DNA of 64,000 nt. Source: Piscinibacter sp047600445. GTDB lineage: Bacteria > Pseudomonadota > Gammaproteobacteria > Burkholderiales > Burkholderiaceae_C. This document shows, piece after piece, positions 48,785 through 57,387 of this stretch. Made by a program: the position numbers and the translations under genes. The stretch is from contig NZ_JASGKT010000001.1 of the NCBI RefSeq assembly GCF_047600445.1, forward strand, positions 62,001 through 126,000, written 5' to 3'. The number at the start of each line of letters is the position of its first letter. Within the stretch, counting starts at the first letter, position 1. Below the pieces are notes generated by a model that ran no database searches, was not told the origin of the DNA, and saw only the letters and a list, made by a program, of their open reading frames with translations.

Positions 48785-51040
48785 TCACCGTGCAGGGCAA
48801 ATGGGTGGAGGCATGTTGCTGAGTCGCTCGTACTCAGGGTTCACTGGGCAGCCCTTCGCTTTCGCTTGGGCGATCAACTTCTGAAGTCGCTTCTGCTTTT
48901 GGTTGTACTGCAACTGATGACCCAACCACGAAAACTGACCGATGGGCCGCGCGCAATAGAGGTTCCCTGCGTCCGCCGTCATTTGCACGAATCGAAGGCG
49001 CAACTCCGCCGCAAGCTCAATGATCTGGCTCTCAAGCTCGAAGCAATCTGGCTCACAGAACAACCTATCAAGGCCTCGCTGCAGTATGCGAGCGAGGTCT
49101 CGTTGCGCGGCGGCACTCGGATCCGGAATACCGACGCCTGGCGATGAGGGGCGGTCCTCTCCGGAAGATTGCAGCCCCATTAGATCGGTGAACCTTGTGG
49201 GCTGGCCTGCTACGTAGGCATAGGTATTGATGCCCCCCGCGAGCCCGATGGGATCGGACTGAGCGTACCTGCCTGTGGAGGCATCGTAGTCTCTGAAGTA
49301 GTTGTAGAACAGCCCGCTCTCGGCGTCGGCGTACTGGCCTGGGTGACGCAGGTTGAAGGCGAAGGCCCCGAGGTTCTGCGGGTTGGTGTTCGGCGCAGTG
49401 GTGCCGAAGGGCTCGGCGAGCCAGCTCCAGCGCTGCTGCCCAGCGGTGTTGAGCACGATGCGCGGCGTGGCCAGGTGGTCGGTGTGGATGTAGTACACCA
49501 GCGGCGGGTTAGCCGCGTTGGCCGGGTCCGGCGTAAAGACCGCCACCGGCACGTTGCCCAGCCAGACGTACTCCCGCAGGGCCGTGCCCGAGCCGTTGTA
49601 CTCGCCCAGCAGCTGGCCGAGCTGGTCGTACACGAACAGCACCGTGCTGGCGGCTCCGGTGCTGTCGAACTTGCGCACCCTTCGCCCGAAGCCGTCGACG
49701 CTGTAGGTGGTGGTGGTTGCCGCCTTGAGCAGCGTGGCCAAGCGCCCGGCCAGGTTGTAGGTGGCGGTGTAGGTGTCGCTGACGGTGTTGCCGGCGTTGT
49801 CGTAGCCGAAGCTGCGGGCCGGGTTGGTGGTGCTGGTCAGCCGGTTGCTGGTGCTGGCGGTGGTGTAGGCGCTGGTGGTGCCGTTGAGGGTGAGGCCGGT
49901 GCGGTTGCCGTTGGCGTCGTAGCCGATGCTCCAGCTGGCCGATGCCGTGGTGATGCCGCTCAGGCGCCCCAGCTCGTCGTAGCTGAAGCTCTGGTCCAGC
50001 GCCGCCTGGGCCGCGCCGGTGGTGGCGTCGTAGTGCTGGTAGCCGGTGATGCGGTCGGCCGCGTCGTAGCTGATGTCGCGCAGGCTGTCGCCCAGGTTCT
50101 GGCGCACCAGGCGGCCCGAGCTGTCGTAGATCCAGTTGTGCTGCCGCGTGCCGCTGGCCATCTGCCACAGCCAGCTGCGCGGGCCGCCGAAGGGCTCCCA
50201 CTGGATCTGGCTGAGCAGGCTGGTGGCGGCGCTGCTGCCATCCGGCGCCAGGGCGAGCGAGCTGGGCTGGCCGCCGGTGTAGCCGATGACCAGCTTGCGC
50301 CCGCTCGGGTAGGTCAGGCTGGTGAGGTTGCCCGCCGCGTCGTAGGTGTAGGTGACGGTGCTGCTCACCTGCGCGGCGTTGGCGCCGCTGGCGGCGCTGA
50401 CGCGCTGCGTCTCGGTGAGCAGCCGGCCCTGGGCGTCATAGGTGTACTGGCTCGAGCCGGCCGGGTGGGTGGCCGAGGTGAGGCGGCCCACGCCGTTGGC
50501 GTAGCCCGTTCCTGTCTGGTCGTAGCTCCAGGTCTGGGTGATCGAGGTCTGGCCGCTGAGGCTGTAGACGATCTTGGTCAGGCGGTTCAGCGCGTCGTAG
50601 CTGTAGGTGGCCAGCACGCCGCGGCTGTCGGTGCGGGTCTTGAGGTTGCCCGCCGCGTCGTAGGTGTGGGCAGCCGTGCCGGTGTCCGGGCTGACCAGGC
50701 TGGTGGCGTCGCCCAGGCCGTTGCGCGGGTACTGGGTGACCAGGTTCCTCGGGTCGGTGAGCTGCGTCAGATCCTCGCGCCCGTTGTAGCCGAACTGGGT
50801 CTTGCCCGCCTTGGCGTCGGTGCTGTCCTTCAGGCGGTTCAGGCTGTCGTAGGTGTTGGTCGTGGCGAAGTTGTAGCCCGCCACACCAGGCGCCTGGATG
50901 GTCTTGGTCGGGTTGCCGTTGGCGTCGTATTCGTAGTTGGTCACCGGTGCGGGCGAGACCGGCGGGGCCGGCGGCGTCTGTGCGTGCACGCCCAGCGCCC
51001 AGCCCGCGGCCAGTGCGACAGCGATGCGGACCGTGTTCAT
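48785..51040 (-). CDS. Exported RHS/YD-repeat protein with variable C-terminal tip
   Basis: A 751-residue protein with a signal peptide (VALAAGWALGVHAQT). Residues about 40-560 are YD repeats such as YEYDANGNPTKT, YTYDAAGNLTSLTYP and YSYDALNRLTKIVYS. The RHS core ends near residue 625 with YDASTGRYAQSDPIGLAGG and NTYAYVAGQPTRFTDLMGL. The last 126 residues are unrelated to the repeats: Cys-rich (CEPDC, YCARP, GCPVN) with GHQLQYNQKQKRLQKLI. In RHS systems this region is the cargo, often a toxin. It begins two bases after the previous RHS gene and is followed by a putative immunity gene. Confidence 0.85.
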   Translation of the reverse strand: MNTVRIAVALAAGWALGVHAQTPPAPPVSPAPVTNYEYDANGNPTKTIQAPGVAGYNFATTNTYDSLNRLKDSTDAKAGKTQFGYNGREDLTQLTDPRNLVTQYPRNGLGDATSLVSPDTGTAAHTYDAAGNLKTRTDSRGVLATYSYDALNRLTKIVYSLSGQTSITQTWSYDQTGTGYANGVGRLTSATHPAGSSQYTYDAQGRLLTETQRVSAASGANAAQVSSTVTYTYDAAGNLTSLTYPSGRKLVIGYTGGQPSSLALAPDGSSAATSLLSQIQWEPFGGPRSWLWQMASGTRQHNWIYDSSGRLVRQNLGDSLRDISYDAADRITGYQHYDATTGAAQAALDQSFSYDELGRLSGITTASASWSIGYDANGNRTGLTLNGTTSAYTTASTSNRLTSTTNPARSFGYDNAGNTVSDTYTATYNLAGRLATLLKAATTTTYSVDGFGRRVRKFDSTGAASTVLFVYDQLGQLLGEYNGSGTALREYVWLGNVPVAVFTPDPANAANPPLVYYIHTDHLATPRIVLNTAGQQRWSWLAEPFGTTAPNTNPQNLGAFAFNLRHPGQYADAESGLFYNYFRDYDASTGRYAQSDPIGLAGGINTYAYVAGQPTRFTDLMGLQSSGEDRPSSPGVGIPDPSAAAQRDLARILQRGLDRLFCEPDCFELESQIIELAAELRLRFVQMTADAGNLYCARPIGQFSWLGHQLQYNQKQKRLQKLIAQAKAKGCPVNPEYERLSNMPPPICPAR

Positions 51041-51042
51041 GA

Positions 51043-53586
51043 TCAGTTCCTCCCGGTGGTCTGCTGAACACGGCCGAGCGCGTCGATGCTTCTGGCGAGC
51101 TGGCGTCTGAGTGCGCCGCTGTTGTCTTTCACGGTCTCCGCGATGCGGTTGCCGGCGTTGTCCAGCAGGTACTCGATGCGGTTGCCCAGGTTGTCGTACA
51201 CCGCCGTCTGTCGGTGCGCCGGGTCGTAGTCGTAGCCGATCCAGCTCGCATCGGGCCGGGTCACCCGCTTGAGCTGGCCGGCCAGGTCGTAGCTGTAGCT
51301 GGTGGTCTGGCCGCCCACGCTGGTGCTCAACAGCCGCTGCCGCAGGTCGTAGCTGTTGGTCGTGATGATGCCGTTGGGGTCGATGCTCTGGATGACGTTG
51401 CCGTGCTTGTCGTACTGGGTGTACTGGGTGAGCTGGCCCGCCGCGTTGCTCACGCTCTGCAGGTCGCCCGTGGTGTGGCCCACGGCCGCAGCGCCCGTGC
51501 CGGTGAAGCTGGTGTCGCTGTAGTAGGTGTAGGTCGTGATGTCCGCGATGTCGGTGCGCGGGCCGTCGTGGGTCAGCACCTGGCCCCACTGGTTGTAGCT
51601 CCAGCGCTGCTCGCGGTTGGCCACCGTGCCGTCCAGCGTCGCACTGAAGCCCGCAGCGCCGTTGGCATCCGTGGTGGCTTGCTCCACCTGGCGGCACAGC
51701 ACCGCGATGGGCTTGCCGTCGGGCAGCAGCGCGCCTGCCGGCGCGCACGAGGCAACCGCTCCCCCAGCGAGCGGGTCCGGCTGGCCGTTGTACACGTACG
51801 TGGTGATTCGGCCGGGCTCGGCTACCTTCGCCTGCAGCCTCCAGTCAGGGTGCCATTGGCTGCTGATCTTGCGGGAGCCAGCAGGCAGCGTCGCGCCGCT
51901 GCCGGTTACCGTCGGGCAGTTCGTGCCGCCGGCCAGGCCCTCGACTCGACTCGTCTCCAGGTTGCGGGTCAAGTCATTGGCATAGCAGATGCGCTTGCCG
52001 TTGAAGTCGTTGGCGCTCGCGAGATTTCCGTTGGCGTCGTAAGTCAATGATTTGCTGCCAGCCACCGAGCCCGAACCAGCAGGCTGCGAGGAACCAGCGT
52101 TGTGCAGAATCCCACGAACATTCGTGTTGTAGACGAGACTTTGGATTCCCAGTGGATCAGTCACGTAGGTGGACGAACCGGAGTACGCGAAGGAGTACTT
52201 GCCCACCCCTCCGGCATGCTCAGTCCGAACGGCCTGTGAGTCCAGGTAGCCGAATGTCACGTACCGAACGCCCAGTTCATCGGTAATCCCAGTCAACGCA
52301 TTGAGCGGATTGCTTCCGGATGTCGTGTGTTGGGCCTCGTTGTAGTGATACGCTTTGTTGGAGCCATCGGGGTATGTCACTGATGTCAACGCGTTCAAGC
52401 GGAATCGACCATCCGTCGAGAACGCTGTTGCGCCGCCATAGTCAAACAGCGTCTCTTGGCCAGCCGGATTCACGATCGCCTTCATCCGCCCATAAGCGTC
52501 GAACCGAAACTGCATGGCGCGTCCAGACGCCCCATCTAATGCAGCGATCAGAAGTCCCGGCCGAGGTGCCACGGATAGCGGAGTAGCGGCGTCTGAGTAG
52601 ACGAAGCTCTGCCGACCCCCCGACGCTCGCTGCAATTGAGTCAGACGCCCCCCGCTGTCAAAGACTTCCCATTGGTTGGCTCCGTCGGCATAGCGCCAAC
52701 CTGCCGGACCACCGGAGGAGCTCAGCATTGTCTGAAGTCGACTTTGCCTGTCGGTCCGAGGCGCCCATTCCCCATTCGTCAGCACGAATGATTTCACAGG
52801 TCCGTCGAGCCGCTCTACATGCGCAACGGTGTTCGCGCCTGCCATCGCGATCGAGATGGTTCGATCTAAATTTATTCTCCAGTAGTTGCCGAGCATGCCG
52901 CTAATGCGGCTGGTATCGCGCGCAGCGTGGCCGTAACTTCTATAGTGGCGAGTGACATTGAGATCCGTTGAATTACCAGAGATGTAGTCAATCTCGGTTT
53001 GCACCTTCTCGGCGCTGAGCACATTGACAGGATTTCCTCTCTTGTCACAAGGCCCGCAGTCGGCCTGCGTCGGACGCAAGCAATAGCTCCACGTCACATC
53101 CGGCTGATAGCCGAATGGGCACTGTACGCGACGATCTTTTCGGATGGTGGCCCCGGCGGTACCTTGGCGGTCGCAATTGGGGGCCACGTTGTTGTAGAAG
53201 GTCGTAACGTAGTTCAGCCTCCTCCGAAGGCTCATGGGGTATACGGGGAAGTTGTAGCCTACGACGACCCAGGGATCTTCAGACACAGGCGTCGTCGCGC
53301 ACACTGCAGGCGACGCGCAGATCAATATGCCGAGTGCAGCTTCCTTCGCTTCCTCTTCCGATGCGAAAGGGCCGACATTGTTGCAGGCTGGGGGCAATGG
53401 TCCGCCGGGTTCGACGACATAGACAAACTCACTTATGTCAGGTGGCCTGCAATCAGCTGTACCGTCTGCATCTCCAATACAAAGATCCGAAGCGGCCTGA
53501 GCTTGGCTGTGCGCGAACAACTGGTACAACACCAAGAAAAGAACTACCCGAACTCTGGTTGAGTCGATGCTTATCACTCCTCTCAC
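51043..53586 (-). CDS. Exported RHS/YD-repeat protein, first of the pair
   Basis: An 847-residue protein with a signal peptide (VVLFLVLYQLFAHSQAQA). Residues about 30-190 are Cys-rich (12 or so Cys, for example CIGDADGTADC and CGPCDKRGN) with an RHS N-terminal domain that follows (DYISGNSTDLNVTRHYRSYG). YD repeats run to the end, for example LTYDANGNLASAND and YSYDLAGQLKRVTRP, but there is no RHS core ending or tip. It stops in the middle of the repeat series and the next gene continues it with its own signal peptide. Codon use in the first 500 residues is more AT-rich than in the repeat part. It could be a shell partner of the second protein. Confidence 0.82.
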   Translation of the reverse strand: MRGVISIDSTRVRVVLFLVLYQLFAHSQAQAASDLCIGDADGTADCRPPDISEFVYVVEPGGPLPPACNNVGPFASEEEAKEAALGILICASPAVCATTPVSEDPWVVVGYNFPVYPMSLRRRLNYVTTFYNNVAPNCDRQGTAGATIRKDRRVQCPFGYQPDVTWSYCLRPTQADCGPCDKRGNPVNVLSAEKVQTEIDYISGNSTDLNVTRHYRSYGHAARDTSRISGMLGNYWRINLDRTISIAMAGANTVAHVERLDGPVKSFVLTNGEWAPRTDRQSRLQTMLSSSGGPAGWRYADGANQWEVFDSGGRLTQLQRASGGRQSFVYSDAATPLSVAPRPGLLIAALDGASGRAMQFRFDAYGRMKAIVNPAGQETLFDYGGATAFSTDGRFRLNALTSVTYPDGSNKAYHYNEAQHTTSGSNPLNALTGITDELGVRYVTFGYLDSQAVRTEHAGGVGKYSFAYSGSSTYVTDPLGIQSLVYNTNVRGILHNAGSSQPAGSGSVAGSKSLTYDANGNLASANDFNGKRICYANDLTRNLETSRVEGLAGGTNCPTVTGSGATLPAGSRKISSQWHPDWRLQAKVAEPGRITTYVYNGQPDPLAGGAVASCAPAGALLPDGKPIAVLCRQVEQATTDANGAAGFSATLDGTVANREQRWSYNQWGQVLTHDGPRTDIADITTYTYYSDTSFTGTGAAAVGHTTGDLQSVSNAAGQLTQYTQYDKHGNVIQSIDPNGIITTNSYDLRQRLLSTSVGGQTTSYSYDLAGQLKRVTRPDASWIGYDYDPAHRQTAVYDNLGNRIEYLLDNAGNRIAETVKDNSGALRRQLARSIDALGRVQQTTGRN

Positions 53587-53689
53587 TCCCTGCCTATAGT
53601 TTGTTTAGATCGCTCGCGCGCACCGATGCTTCTAGATGATCAGACGGTCCGTTTGTCCGCCCCTTGTCTTGATGCGGTGTCATGGACTA

Positions 53690-54513
53690 GGGCCTGTTAA
53701 CACATTCTCGGCCCATCAGCGACGAGCACGAAGCTGATGAAGCCGAGGAACATGAGGTCGAGCTTCTCGAAGCGAGAGAAGATGCGGCGGTAGGCCTTCA
53801 GGCGCCGGAACAGGCGCTCGACCTCGTTGCGCCGCTTGTACATCTCACGGTCGTATTCCCAAGGCTCGACGCGGGTGCGCAGCGGCGGCACGACCGGGAT
53901 GTAGCCCAAGTCGAGTGCCAACTGTCGGGTTTCGTTGCCCTCGTAGGCCTTGTCCATGAGCAGATGCAGTGGCCGATTCGGCGGCCCCAGGCGGGTGAGC
54001 AGTTCGCGGCCTTGCGGAGCGTCGCCTGCCTGGCCTGGCGACAGCGAGAACGTTATGGCCGTTCGAGCATCCGCGGCAACCATATGAATCTTGGTGTTCC
54101 ATCCGCCGCGGGACTTGCCGATGGCTTGGGGTCCGTTTTTTTTAGAGCCCCCGTGCCGTCGGGGTGAACCTTGATGCTCGTGGAGTCCAGCGACACCGCC
54201 TCGATCTTGATGCGCACAACCTGGGCCTTCTGCAACTCCTCGAACATGCGATCGAGCACGCCGGCCTTGGTCCAGCGGTTCATGCGCGTATAGATCGTGT
54301 GCCAGTTGCCGAAGCGCTTGGGCAGTCCGCGCCACTTGCAGCCGTGCTCGGCCACGTAGAGGATGGCGTTGACCACCTGCAAGTTGCTGAGGCTGACATT
54401 GCCGCGCTGCGTCGGCAAGCAGTGCTCGATCTTCGCGAATTGTTCGGGCGTGATCTCCATGCCCAGCAGTCTGCAACATGTCAGCTGTGAGTGACATTAG
54501 TGTGAACACACCC
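53690..54513 (-). mobile_element. IS5-family insertion sequence, copy 2
   Basis: An 824-base copy of the element at 47459. Flanks are GGAC-TA on the left and TA-GTCC on the right; removal restores GGACTAGTCC, a palindromic target with a TA duplication. That clean reconstruction suggests an ordinary single insertion at this site. The right edge falls on the stop codon of the FAD oxidoreductase gene, and the duplication keeps a TAG there. Confidence 0.9.
53697..54460 (-). CDS. IS5-family transposase, two frames with -1 frameshift site, copy 2
   Basis: The first frame runs from 54460 to 54053 (135 residues) and the second to 53697. A -1 shift at the run of eight A (about 54137-54144 on the coding strand) gives a 254-residue enzyme with the DDE residues described for copy 1. 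IS5 elements of the IS427 group are known to use frameshifting between orfA and orfB, so this copy looks competent. The joined product would read through LKK and NGPQAIGKSRGGW into the second frame. Confidence 0.82.
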
Positions 54514-55883
54514 TAGTCCAGTTGCGCACCGTCCCGATTCAGCAGCGCGCGAATTTCGGCGCCGGATATGGCGCGCGGAGCAATGCGATCGCGCACGGCG
54601 AGAACAGCGGCGTGACCGATCGCGTGTCCGTACGAGAAGCACTGGGCGGTGACTCTGGCCGACGCCATCGCCTCGTGTTCTGCCGACAGGCAGCGCCCGG
54701 CCATCAGGATTGATTCGCCGAACTCGGGTACGAAACACTCATAGGGGATCTCGTAGTAGTCATCGAAGAGCCAGACCAGTTGCGGCTTTTCACCGCTGTG
54801 CAGTTCGATCGGCCAGGGACTGCGCGCTATCGCACTCGCGAAGCGGGCCTTGCCGGTTACGTCGGTGTTGTGGAGGGTCTGCATGCCGGCGATCTGGCGC
54901 GTCTGGCGGACCCCGACCTGTACGCCGGTGTCGTTGAGCCAGGCGTTCTCGCACCCTGGCACGTGGCCACGCAGGAAGCGCTCGTACTCGCGCACCTGCT
55001 TTCTGCCCTCGATCTCGGCCTCGGTGAAGTCAGCCGTCAGCACGGCGTTCAATTCGCGGCCATCACGGCCGATGATGCGAGTGGCGTTGCACAACAGCTC
55101 ATTCGGGCGCGGCGTTTCGAACAGGAAGATCTTTGCGCGCGGTAACTGGTACTCGTTCGCGCGATGCAGCCGCTGAATGGTTTTCGAGACCGAGTCATCC
55201 ATGATGCTGTCGGGCCCGCGCGCGGCCAGGAAGCGCGGCATGTCGACGCCGCTCAGGCGGAAGATCATCGTCGGGTTCTGAATCCGGCCGTTGTCGCCCA
55301 TGAAGGTGGCCAGGCCGGCCATCGCGGCAATGTCGGCATCGCCGCTGGCATCGATGGTCAGCCGCGCACGGATGTCGAGCTTGCCCTGTTTGGTGCTCGC
55401 GATCGCACCTGCGATGCGTTCGCCCCCCTCGGTGAGCACCTCAGTGACCAGGGTATGCAGGAGCACGCGCACGCCGGCTTCGGCCAGCAGGCGGTCGGCG
55501 GTCTCGCGCCAGACGTGGGGTTCATGCACCCGGGTATAGGTCTGCCCGTAGCGAACGGGGCTCGTCACTCCACCCTTGTCCGCGAGACGCCGAAGAAACT
55601 CGTCGGCGAAGCCGAACACTACCTGCCGCGGCACCGAGCCGGCATTGCGTGAGGCCTCGTAGAGGCCGCAAACCGTTCCCGACAAACCGGCGACGGCGCC
55701 GCCACCGCAGAAGCCATATCGCTCGACCAGCAGCACATCCAGCCCTTGCCGCGCTGCCGTGGTGGCCACGGCGACACCCGCCGCGCCGCCGCCGACGACG
55801 AGCAGGTCGCACTCAAGGTGACTGGCAGGACGACAGTCGTTGACGCGGATGCCGGAAGCGGGATCCCGATGCGAAACCTTCAT
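54513..55883 (-). CDS. FAD-dependent oxidoreductase (FAD_oxidored family)
   Basis: A 456-residue flavoprotein. The N-terminal dinucleotide motif is LLVVGGGAAGVAVATTAA, followed by VERYGFCGGGAVAGL and, further on, TIDASGDADIAAMAG, which completes the FAD site. No signal peptide. Members oxidise small organic molecules; their substrates are mostly unknown. The start at MKVSHR was chosen because GAGGAG lies just before it. The gene is divergent from the MFS transporter gene, 108 bases apart, and probably belongs to the same catabolic cassette. The IS copy abuts its stop; the protein end (LLNRDGAQLD) appears intact. Confidence 0.85.
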   Translation of the reverse strand: MKVSHRDPASGIRVNDCRPASHLECDLLVVGGGAAGVAVATTAARQGLDVLLVERYGFCGGGAVAGLSGTVCGLYEASRNAGSVPRQVVFGFADEFLRRLADKGGVTSPVRYGQTYTRVHEPHVWRETADRLLAEAGVRVLLHTLVTEVLTEGGERIAGAIASTKQGKLDIRARLTIDASGDADIAAMAGLATFMGDNGRIQNPTMIFRLSGVDMPRFLAARGPDSIMDDSVSKTIQRLHRANEYQLPRAKIFLFETPRPNELLCNATRIIGRDGRELNAVLTADFTEAEIEGRKQVREYERFLRGHVPGCENAWLNDTGVQVGVRQTRQIAGMQTLHNTDVTGKARFASAIARSPWPIELHSGEKPQLVWLFDDYYEIPYECFVPEFGESILMAGRCLSAEHEAMASARVTAQCFSYGHAIGHAAVLAVRDRIAPRAISGAEIRALLNRDGAQLD

Positions 55884-55884
55884 G

Positions 55885-55913
55885 TTGACAGCTCCTCGCG
55901 ATGCTAATATTCT
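55885..55913 (+). promoter_or_regulatory. Promoter of the MFS-crotonase-CoA transferase genes
   Basis: TTGACA (55885-55890), a 17-base spacer, then TATTCT (55908-55913), so -35 is perfect and -10 has four of six matches. The inverted pair CTAATAT (55904-55910) and ATATTAG (55931-55937), 20 bases apart, brackets the expected start of transcription and may be the site of the GntR regulator encoded at the end of the cassette. Confidence 0.5.
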
Positions 55914-55991
55914 TCTCATATCTTACTGACATATTAGAACGATGTCATGTGCCATGCGGCACGCGACACTGACACCCCGACGGAGACACCT

Positions 55992-57332
55992 GTGTTCAAA
56001 AACCTTCCCTATCGTTGGATCACAGCCCTCGTGCTGTTCGTGGCCTACAGCATCCAGTACCTGGATCGCGTCAAGAGCAGCGTGCTAACGCCCGCGATTG
56101 CGCACGATGTCCATCTGAGCACCACCGACATCGGCACCGGTGCGTTCCTGATGTTGCTCTTCTACGGACCGGCTCAGTACATCTCGGGCTTCCTGACCGA
56201 CAGGTTCGGCGCCAAGAAGATCCTGATCTTCTCGGTGCTCGCCTGGTCGGTCATGACGGCCTGGATGGGGATGCTCGCGACGCGCGAGGAGTATCTGTTC
56301 CGCATGGCCCTGTTCGGCTTCTTGGTCGGTACCGAATACGTGCCCTCCGCGCGCATTCTGATGCGCTGGTTCAACAAGGACGGGCGGGCGCGTGCTCAGT
56401 CGCTGCTGTCCTGGGCCTGGATCCTCACCCCGGCCTGGGCCGCGGTGCTTGCGACCCAGATGGCCGCTCATGCCGGCGACTGGCGTTTTGTCTTCTATGT
56501 CACCGCCGCTCTGGGCGTGATCCCGTTGCTGATGATCGGTCTGCTGATCTTCGACCGTCCGGAGCAATACCCAAAGGCGACCCGCGAGGACCTCGAGTAC
56601 GCCTACGCCGACGAAATCAGGGCCGGCACCGTGCAGGCAGGCCACTACGAGAACGCACAGAAGCAGATCCTTAGCCACAACAAGATCGGCTTCCTGGACT
56701 TCTTCAAGAACCCGAGCTTCGTCGCTGTAGTGGTCGTCAATATCGCCATGCAGATCGTCTACTACGGCGCAATGGTCTGGATCCCTCTGTACCTGTCCGA
56801 CGTTTTCGGCTTCAAGTTGACCAAGATGGGCTTTTGGAGTGCTGCCTACTTTCTCTCCGGCGCGCTCGGCAGCTTCGTCTCCGCCTACCTGTCGGATCGA
56901 GTCTTCAAGGGCAACCGCCGGGTGATGATCCTGGCCTGCTTCATCGGACTGATTCCCTTCATCCTGCTGCTCGCCACGGTGACCGCGGCCGAGCCCGCCA
57001 TGCTCCTGGTCGCCCTGTGCGGCATGGGCTTCTTCGGCAACATGGCCTGGGGCCCATTCCTGGCCGTTCCGGCGGAAATCTTCTCGCCTGAGCTCTACGG
57101 AAAGGCGGTCGGCTTCTCGAATGGCGTGGGCTACACCTGCGCCGCCTTCACGGCGAAGATTTTTGCGGCGCTGATCGTGGTGCAGAACGGCGCCAAGGTC
57201 TACACCAACGGCTGGTACTTCATCGCCGCCTGCGTGGTCGTTGGCATCGTCGCCGCCTGGTTCATCCGGCCCGAAAAACGAGTTCGCGACGGCAGCGCGA
57301 GCGCCAGTCTCAATGCGGTTGCCGGTACCTGA
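55992..57332 (+). CDS. MFS transporter, anion:cation symporter (ACS) type
   Basis: A 446-residue carrier with twelve membrane segments. The motif after helix 2, SGFLTDRFGAKKILIF, is the MFS loop; VAYSIQYLDRVKSSVLTPAI at the start is typical of the ACS group, which brings in organic anions such as glucarate, tartrate or phthalate. The start was set at GTG 55992 because GGAG lies seven bases before it and MFKNLPYRW begins the family; an ATG at 55947 adds 15 unlikely residues. It is followed by the crotonase gene after 55 bases, so it probably imports the substrate of that pathway. Confidence 0.87.
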   Translation: MFKNLPYRWITALVLFVAYSIQYLDRVKSSVLTPAIAHDVHLSTTDIGTGAFLMLLFYGPAQYISGFLTDRFGAKKILIFSVLAWSVMTAWMGMLATREEYLFRMALFGFLVGTEYVPSARILMRWFNKDGRARAQSLLSWAWILTPAWAAVLATQMAAHAGDWRFVFYVTAALGVIPLLMIGLLIFDRPEQYPKATREDLEYAYADEIRAGTVQAGHYENAQKQILSHNKIGFLDFFKNPSFVAVVVVNIAMQIVYYGAMVWIPLYLSDVFGFKLTKMGFWSAAYFLSGALGSFVSAYLSDRVFKGNRRVMILACFIGLIPFILLLATVTAAEPAMLLVALCGMGFFGNMAWGPFLAVPAEIFSPELYGKAVGFSNGVGYTCAAFTAKIFAALIVVQNGAKVYTNGWYFIAACVVVGIVAAWFIRPEKRVRDGSASASLNAVAGT

Positions 57333-57387
57333 CCGCCACCGCCAGGGCCACATCCGACAACTTCGATTCCAAAACAGAAATTAGCGA

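Larger units (their letters stand above)
47459..54513. mobile_element. Composite-transposon-like block bounded by two IS5-family copies
   Basis: Two IS copies 99% identical by eye, in the same orientation, flank 5.4 kb that carries two RHS/YD-repeat genes and a DUF6869 gene. The cargo is more AT-rich than the backbone at both ends (around 48.3-49.2 and 52.0-53.7 kb). The outer left flank is GCGCCTA and the outer right flank TAGTCC, so only the TA is shared, which is uninformative. Movement as one unit is possible but not shown; two independent insertions would look similar. Confidence 0.55.
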
